Positions 58,388-64,000 of a stretch of 64,000 nt of DNA are shown here, piece after piece. This DNA comes from Trametes villosa (lineage: Eukaryota > Basidiomycota > Agaricomycetes > Polyporales > Polyporaceae), in the NCBI GenBank assembly GCA_002964805.2, contig PUDQ02000010.1:1674001-1738000 (forward strand), read 5' to 3'. Position numbers and translations under genes: made by a program. Within the stretch, counting starts at the first letter, position 1. Each line of letters begins with the position of its first letter. The notes beneath the pieces were generated by a model. It was given only the letters and a program-made list of their open reading frames with translations, made no database searches and was not told the DNA's origin.

Positions 58388-59690
58388 ATGACTGAGGCCC
58401 AGGAAATTGCGCAACAGCGACCATGCGCACCTGCTCGCGGCTCGAACGACACCCCTCCGTTCAGCCAATGCCCAAGCACGGCTATCCCATCCCCGGTGAC
58501 TTATCTACAGGTACGCTCACCAGAAACCTTCAGCGTACCCTCGCCCCTAACGCTCCTCCCCGCACACCAAAGCCGACACTTCACGATGATCTCTTTCGCC
58601 GCCGAGGGCGCCGATATCTTCTTCCGCGCCGACAGTTCGCGCATCATCCGCTACCTGCTTCACGACGAACCGATGCCCGCAGTCGTCCTTCTGGTGTACG
58701 GGCCGACCTATGCTCTCACAGTGAGTCGCCGTTCTACTGCTGCTATACCTGAACAATACTGACATTCTCATCATCGCTCAGATCTTATTGCCCACCAATG
58801 ACCTCCAGGACATTCGCCTCAAACACGTCAACGGGTGGATTTCGCTCCTACACGGCCCCGTGCGCAGCCAGTGCGAGGCCACCGACGCTCAGTTCGAAGC
58901 ACTGATGGACATCGCGCTCACTTATCGCGCGTTCGTCACCGGTCACGCTCGCCTCAAGCACCGCGACTTCATCGCCTTTACCGATCGCCTCATCCAGGCC
59001 GCCTGGGAGCTGCACCCGCTCGAAGGCGCGGACGACGAGCTCCAGGACGTCTTTGGATGGCTGCACGTGAACATGCCGGCGGTACGTCGCGCTGCGCACC
59101 CGTTGCCCAGGACCGTTCTAACAGATCGACTACAGGACATCTACGACTGTCCGGAACTGCGCGCGGACTACGCGCACGCAGCTCAGCAGGTCCACGGGAC
59201 TCCGCTGGCACCCTTCACCGTGCCGAACGCCGTCATGCGCGCGCTGCGCCGGCTTTCCGTCGACCAGGGCGGATCGCGCACGGAGGCCGCTTCCACGCGC
59301 GCCGAGGAGCCCACGGTCTCGCCGGACAGTGCGACGACCCCCAATCGCGCCTCTCGCACCGCTGCTGCGCACGCTGACGAAGCCACCACGCGCGCGCCGC
59401 CGTCCTCTGGCGCGGGCGGCACGCGTACCACGGACGCGCTTCCGCGCCACGCTGCTGCCGACACGACCACCGGCACCGACACCGACGCTCGCAACACGCG
59501 CGCGCGCACCGCTACTTCGCGCGCACGCCGCGCGGCGGGCGCCTCAGCTTCGGCTACCTCGGGCATGTGCACTACTGTGCACGACGACGCGAACGACTCT
59601 GACAACGACTCCGTGCCCTCCCTCGAGTCTATCAGCGAGTCGGAGGACCCGTCCGACGATTCAGATGCGGAGGAGAGCGACTTCGACTAA
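58388..59690 (+). CDS. Second gene of the hAT element, unknown family
   Basis: Exons 58388-58720, 58782-59081 and 59136-59690 give 395 residues; an in-frame ATG at 58586 would give 329 and lies just before the best-looking sequence, so it may be the real start. GT-AG introns are 61 and 54 bp. The N-terminal ~200 residues look globular: GADIFFRADSSRIIRYLLHD, AVVLLVYGPTYALTILLPTN, DALMDIALTYRAFVTGHARL-type helices (read as ALMDIALTYRAF), DFIAFTDRLIQAAWELH and DVFGWLHVNMPADIYDC. The C-terminal 170 residues are Ala/Thr/Arg-rich and end very acidic (SESEDPSDDSDAEESDFD). I recognise no domain. It lies wholly between the hAT ends, opposite in strand to the transposase; a partner or regulator of transposition is possible, as is captured cargo. 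Confidence 0.7.
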
Positions 59691-60026
59691 CTGTAGGGCT
59701 GTATGTAGAGTTCACTAGACATAGGCTTGAGTCTGGATACAACAGTTTGTATTTCCGATGTTAGAAGATGAATAGAATGCTTGTTTCTGAGATCAGCTAG
59801 TCCTGTGCGGTGGTACTTACGTCCTGGAAGCCTTAGGACGGTGTGAATACTTCCCCTCGAACCCCTAACCCGTGTCGGATCGTCACCGGATCGGGCACTG
59901 GCACCTAGACCCGCGCCTATCCGGGCGCTTAGGTGACCCGGACCCGTGCGAGCCGGACCTATGGGTGCGGCTCCAGGTTCGGACGGGTTGAACCGGTCGC
60001 GGACCCGGAGCCGGTGCCCAGCCTTG
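59691..60026. repeat. Right subterminal region of the hAT element
   Basis: Follows the stop of the second gene. Bases 59875-60020 carry GACCCGGACCCG, GGACCCGGAG and related motifs mirroring the left end, then the terminal CCAGCCTTG. Confidence 0.75.
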
Positions 60027-60034
60027 GGTTACTG
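60027..60034. repeat. 8-bp target-site duplication (right) of the hAT element
   Basis: GGTTACTG, identical to 53095-53102. Its last two bases are also the first two of the LTR-like sequence beginning TGTTAGGG. Confidence 0.85.
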
Positions 60035-60751
60035 TTAGGGCCATGCGGGCTTTAAGTCCGGAACCGGTCGGAGTTGACAGCTCCGAAGCACGGGAAAGCG
60101 GAGCTCCGAACTCTGAAGGTGCGGGAAAGCGGACCTGGGCTTCGGAGGTCGGACTTGTCGGACATAGCAGAGCGGAGGTCCGAACGGAGGCCCACACAAG
60201 AGAGGACTTCAGCGAAGCTATTAGCAACGCCAGAGACCCTTGCCACTTGTCCTCAGATTTCGGAGGTGGACGGGTCCGATGTCCGGAGGTCTGATGCTGG
60301 AATGTCGGACTTACCGGACTAGGAAGGTCGGAGCTACCGGACGACGAGCGGAGGAAGCGGAGGAAAGTAGAATGAGTGTATAGAGGAATGGGATGGTGTA
60401 ACGAGGTAACGAGATATCTGAACTGAGTAGCTACAGCATACCAGCTACGTATATATAGACTACAAGCTAATTGTTATGCCACAACAATAAGAGCGGACTA
60501 ATAAGGAAGGTGAAAGCGGAATAGGGTCAAAAATCGGGGAAGACAATAAGGCTATTGTTCTAATCGGAATTGAAGCGGAAAAGCGGAGTAAGTAAGTCTG
60601 AAACGTCGGACAAGCGGAGTTAAGTCCGATAAGTGCGGTGTAAGCGGAGTTAAGTCCAATAAAAGCGGACTTAGCGGACTAAAAGCGGAGTAAAAGCAGG
60701 CCAAAAGCGGAGTTGAGTCCGCAGGTATCGGAGGTCGCACGGGGTGTAACA
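60033..60751 (+). mobile_element. LTR-like sequence, 719 bp, CGGA-rich
   Basis: Begins TGTTA and ends TAACA (GGGGTGTAACA), the short inverted ends typical of LTRs. A TATATATAG sequence is at 60,450. More than twenty AGCGGA/TCGGA motifs occur, and the last ~170 bp match 29452-29590 in opposite orientation. No clear 5-bp target duplication or coding region is attached, so it may be a solo LTR or a fragment. Confidence 0.6.
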
Positions 60752-61020
60752 GACGACAACCTCGGGGACCTGTTCGGCCTCTTCTTCTGCGTCCTAGACA
60801 CTGCTCTGCTCCTTCCTCGAGGCTGTGTACTGCTCTGCCTTGCTCTTCTGCTCGCTCTCCCGACCCAGCCGCTTACTTGTGACCTCCGAAGGCTCACTAA
60901 CTCTGCTCCCTCGCTGACTCGGATTCGTAATTGGACCGTTCGTGGCATCCCTCTTACTAGTATTACTAATAACTATTATTATGCTTCGTTCTGCATTGTA
61001 CCTGTACTCAATGACAATTG
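60752..61020. other. Unassigned sequence right of the LTR-like element
   Basis: Pyrimidine-rich on the plus strand up to ~60,850. It could be the remaining internal part of the LTR element. Nothing coding is supported. Confidence 0.35.
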
Positions 61021-61694
61021 AAGCTCTCGTTCCGAATGGTCGGGAAGTGTATGAGTGAAAAATGGCGGCTGTATTCTGAGAAATTGGCTACATGAGGTTG
61101 TACTTTAGGCAAACCTTGCAACAGTATGCATATGCTGCCCTGCAGGCATACTACGGCCACTGGCCGCCGGAATGAGCTGCAGCGGCAAAGTCTGCAGTCG
61201 GGGGCGGAGTCTGCAGACGTCGAGTGAATCATTGCTCAGCGACTGCAAACCCTAAACCGGCATGTGGAGTATGCAGGCGGATGCAGATTCTGCATACGTC
61301 TGCATGCCGGCGTGCACTTTTGCTGATGGTTTTGTGCATTATCCCATCAATTGGACATGCCAGTATTGGCCACTGCTTAGTCCAAATATCATGTATTATA
61401 TGTCATCAGAAAGCTATGAGTGAGTGGAATCCAATAGTCTACAAGCTGGAATATAATACTCACTCCAGTACTGAGAAAAAAGGCACGAATTCCCCATTAG
61501 TGCCACAATTCAGCCACATTCAGCTTCTATGGTTCATACCTCAGTGCAATGTGCACAAACCCCTCAAGTATTATATACCATTGGATTCAGCTTTTCAATC
61601 CCAATCTAATGGGATATCCCATTTGCTGTAAGAGCAATCACAGGCTGCATAAAGGCTCAAATTGTGCTCAAAATGGCTGCAGTATATAGTATAA

Positions 61695-61802
61695 TCAATT
61701 TGTCCAGGGTCTTCAGCATGTTATCATGGCCCAGTCAATGAAATATCACCTGCGGTGTGCTAGGGAGACAAATGCTGAAGTGTTACATCCTGTTGAATGT
61801 AT
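61695..61802 (-). repeat. Dispersed repeat, inverted copy of 49843-49948
   Basis: See the partner copy for the shared landmarks. Its presence in both AT-rich blocks shows they are built from the same family. Confidence 0.75.
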
Positions 61803-61857
61803 TACATCAAGAGGACAGGAGGGACATTGATGTTAGCTGTAGCTCTAAACAAACAAA

Positions 61858-61912
61858 ACCAAAGCTGATGGCAGGGGATGCAGAATCCGCGTTCCCTGCC
61901 ATCAGCTTTGGT
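61858..61912. repeat. Perfect 19-bp hairpin with loop core GAATCCGCGTT
   Basis: Arms 61858-61876 and 61894-61912 are perfect inverse complements. GAATCCGCGTT (61883-61893) abuts the right arm. The same 11 bases sit in the loop of the hairpin at 51096-51153, whose arms are unrelated. Confidence 0.85.
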
Positions 61913-63300
61913 CATGTGGCTCATCATACAAATCCCTTTGTATTTTGAACTCAGGTGGTCCAAACATGATGAAACAAGTGTTTGCAGGAGACTATCTATG
62001 TCATACTGTGTAAAAGGGATGTTATAATGTCCACTATAGCACTCACAATTAGAGCAACAATTCCCCATTAGTGCCACAGGCCAGCCTCATTGAGCTTCTC
62101 TGGTTTATATCTAAGTCCTTTGTGCACAAACCCCTAGAGTGTTACATGTCTATATGTCATCAGATTCAGCTTTCTAAGCTCTATCTAACCATACACTCTC
62201 AATATCCCAAACATGGGTACAGGCCTTGAAACCATCAGTGGTGTTAAACCACCTACTATACATAACAAGTGAATATGTAAAACCCTTGTTGATATGCTAA
62301 TTGAGCATCACTGCAGGTGGAATATATATGAAAATGCCCCTACATACAAGTAGTAAAAAACTACGCTCTACTAACAGTAGAGATAGCAAACCAAGTCAAT
62401 CCCTCAGATCTATAACTGCTGATTTCACTGGCTGCATCTGGTGTCTATATTTCCAGTCTTGTTAGGCTGTTTCTGATGATAAAATCTCTATGGTTTGAAC
62501 ATGCTTAGCACGAGGGCTTGGACAATGTATAAGTCAGTATAATGAGCAAGAAAGGAGGTCAAATCATTGTAATCTCTAATCAATATCTCTACACAAACTG
62601 CAACTCTGACACCAAATCAATTACCCCTGAATGGTGAACATCACTGCTGATGTAACTAGAGCACGCAATCATATAAAAAGCTGAAGAGCAACACTAGTGT
62701 TCAAACATCTGGAGACACAATCAGTAAGGCCAGCCCTTTTATGATAGGCTGAAATACTCCTTCAATCAGATGCCAAAAATCAACTCAGTTGCTTGCATTG
62801 CTGTAGAAGATGTTCTTCAATAATACAATTACAGCATCAGGCTCCAACAATACTCACCCAATCAGGGCAGTGTCCTGTGTATATTGCTTGTCCTGAGTGT
62901 GAAATATTTAGCACTCCTAGTACTCTTTAGCAAATGTCTTTTGGGCTTACTACATACAAAGAGTAGGCAGGTGCAAATCAACATGATGTTGCCAGTGAAT
63001 GTTGAACTTCGTTATATGGAGGTACATCTAGCCCCTTTTTGTCAAAGCCACACAGTGCAATGCTACATGTTAGCTATTCAGCATACTTAGAGATGTTGAT
63101 ATATGATGATAATCCTCTGCAAAACCTCATCAATCGGACATGCCAGTATTGGCCCTCTTCCCCCAAGTTTAACTGGAAGAAGTATAGTCTAATGGATGCT
63201 GCCATGTCTTGAAATGACAAAGAGGGTGTAGATACCCTTAGATATGTTAAGCCCCACATGTTTGCTAGTACTGCCCTAGCAGCAGTGGGCTGTTATCCAA

Positions 63301-64000
63301 TGTGTTATAATAAGTCCATTGTGTACGGGTCCATAGGGGAACAGTGTGGTGTCAGGGTTTGTTCAGTGGCCGCAATGGAGTTGACTGGCGGGTGGGGGCC
63401 AAAGGGTGTATGGTGGTGCTTGGACGAAGGTGGGTGCGGATCCTTGCTCTCGGTGGGGGTAGGGGCTTGCTCACCCCTGTTGAGGGATGATATCGGTATG
63501 CCCATGAAGCCAGTCTCCTAGAAGATGAAGACCACATTGCCGTAGTGATGTCTGCCTCAGTATCTTTCAGGACCACTGTGCTGATGAACTTGTGGCTGGC
63601 CCAGGGGGCGATGCAGTTTGGGAACAGGACTGCACTCCCCGCTCAAACCATGGGCGGCTGAACGCACTGGGCCCCCTGGCGACCGGTGAGGGGTGTGCAA
63701 GAGGGGAGGTAAGTCTTTGTTTGGGGTGTGGTGGATGATGGGCATACGGGTGTTGACATTTTGCCCGTCATTCATAGGTGCCTTATATATGTTTTGTGGG
63801 CCCCCGGCCATTCTTGCAGTGAAGTTCCCTGCCCCTTGGGGGCGCTTATTTCCGCACTTCATGTCACTGACCTCGTTGCTGGTTCTAGGACACTTGCCCC
63901 ATTAGGCACATGAATCAGGGTCCATTTTCGTTCACATACTGTGGGTCCACGAGGCTGCCCCAGTGCCCATGTCTTCTTGCTGTAGGCCTCAGCTCAGGCT
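63301..64000. other. Right edge: GC-richer stretch, no gene established
   Basis: Composition rises again after ~63,340. A plus-strand pattern GAG|GTAAGT (about 63,708) to TTCATAG (about 63,777) looks like an intron, but the frames on either side match nothing I know. It may be the edge of another gene or element continuing beyond the window. Confidence 0.3.

Larger units (their letters stand above)
53103..60026. mobile_element. hAT transposon, 6.9 kb, with transposase and a divergent second gene
   Basis: Flanked by the 8-bp duplication GGTTACTG, the length made by hAT transposases. The ends are short inverted repeats: TAAGGCTGG at the left, and CCAGCCTTG (reverse CAAGGCTGG) at the right. Both subterminal zones are packed with CCGGACCC-type motifs. 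A 12-exon hAT transposase gene is on the minus strand and a second three-exon gene on the plus strand; their starts are ~1.06 kb apart. Other non-coding DNA (53,280-53,890 and 57,330-58,390) is CG-rich. The outer structure looks intact. Confidence 0.9.
61021..63300. repeat. AT-rich block of dispersed, diverged repeats
   Basis: No gene supported. Bases 61490-61600 and 62060-62170 share CCCCATTAGTGCCACA, TCAGCTTCT-like text and CACAAACCCCT. The phrase CATCAATTGGACATGCCAGT near 61,345 recurs near 63,130. Bases 61365-61440 are an inverted copy of 50985-51060. Confidence 0.65.

Noticed and set aside
63258..63521. 87-codon Gly/Trp-rich plus-strand frame near the right edge
   Set aside because: No recognisable domain, and no exon partner inside the window.

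Overview
The window reads as nuclear DNA of a filamentous basidiomycete, most likely an agaricomycete. Genes are dense and cut by many 45-65 bp GT-AG introns. A FunK1-type kinase and a DUF6534 membrane protein, both typical of Agaricomycetes, sit among conserved eukaryotic housekeeping genes. All gene models were built by hand: splice sites were chosen so that reading frame and conserved motifs continue across each junction, and exon-length phase was checked.

Bases 1-28,833 are a compact host-gene block of 13 genes. In order: an RS-domain cyclophilin (minus, runs off the left edge), a FunK1 kinase (minus), a Rap/Rsr1-like small GTPase (plus), the DEAD-box helicase DBP2 with one exceptionally long late intron (plus), an alpha/beta hydrolase (plus), a short TUG/ASPSCR1-like UBX protein (minus), a DUF6534 multi-pass membrane protein (plus), a DDT/WHIM-PHD chromatin protein (minus), an Alba-fold Rpp25-like RNase P/MRP subunit (minus), APC10 (minus), UBA4/MOCS3 (plus), TIM13 (minus) and JJJ1/DNAJC21 (plus).

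From 28,834 to the right edge the DNA is a transposon graveyard. It holds a gag-bearing LTR-element fragment, an unassigned broken ORF, and a degenerate Ty3/gypsy pol split by a Tad-like LINE (34,870-47,571, 17-bp target duplication). That LINE is itself split in its reverse transcriptase by a 1.4-kb element with inverted ends, an 8-bp target duplication and a remnant of a KDZ-type transposase. The insertions are therefore nested three deep. The LINE ORF1 needs two apparent spliceosomal introns to read open.

Bases 53,103-60,026 form a hAT transposon (8-bp target duplication, short inverted ends, CCGGACCC-rich subterminal arrays). It carries its transposase on the minus strand and, divergently, a second spliced gene of unknown family. 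This two-gene hAT, with a transposase apparently broken by one missing base, is the best candidate for an undescribed system here. An LTR-like sequence full of CGGA motifs abuts its right end. The remaining AT-rich stretches (28.8-29.5, 49.2-53.1, 61.0-63.3 kb) hold no recognisable genes. They are built from diverged dispersed repeats, a pair of 334-bp inverted repeats, and two hairpins that share the same loop sequence.
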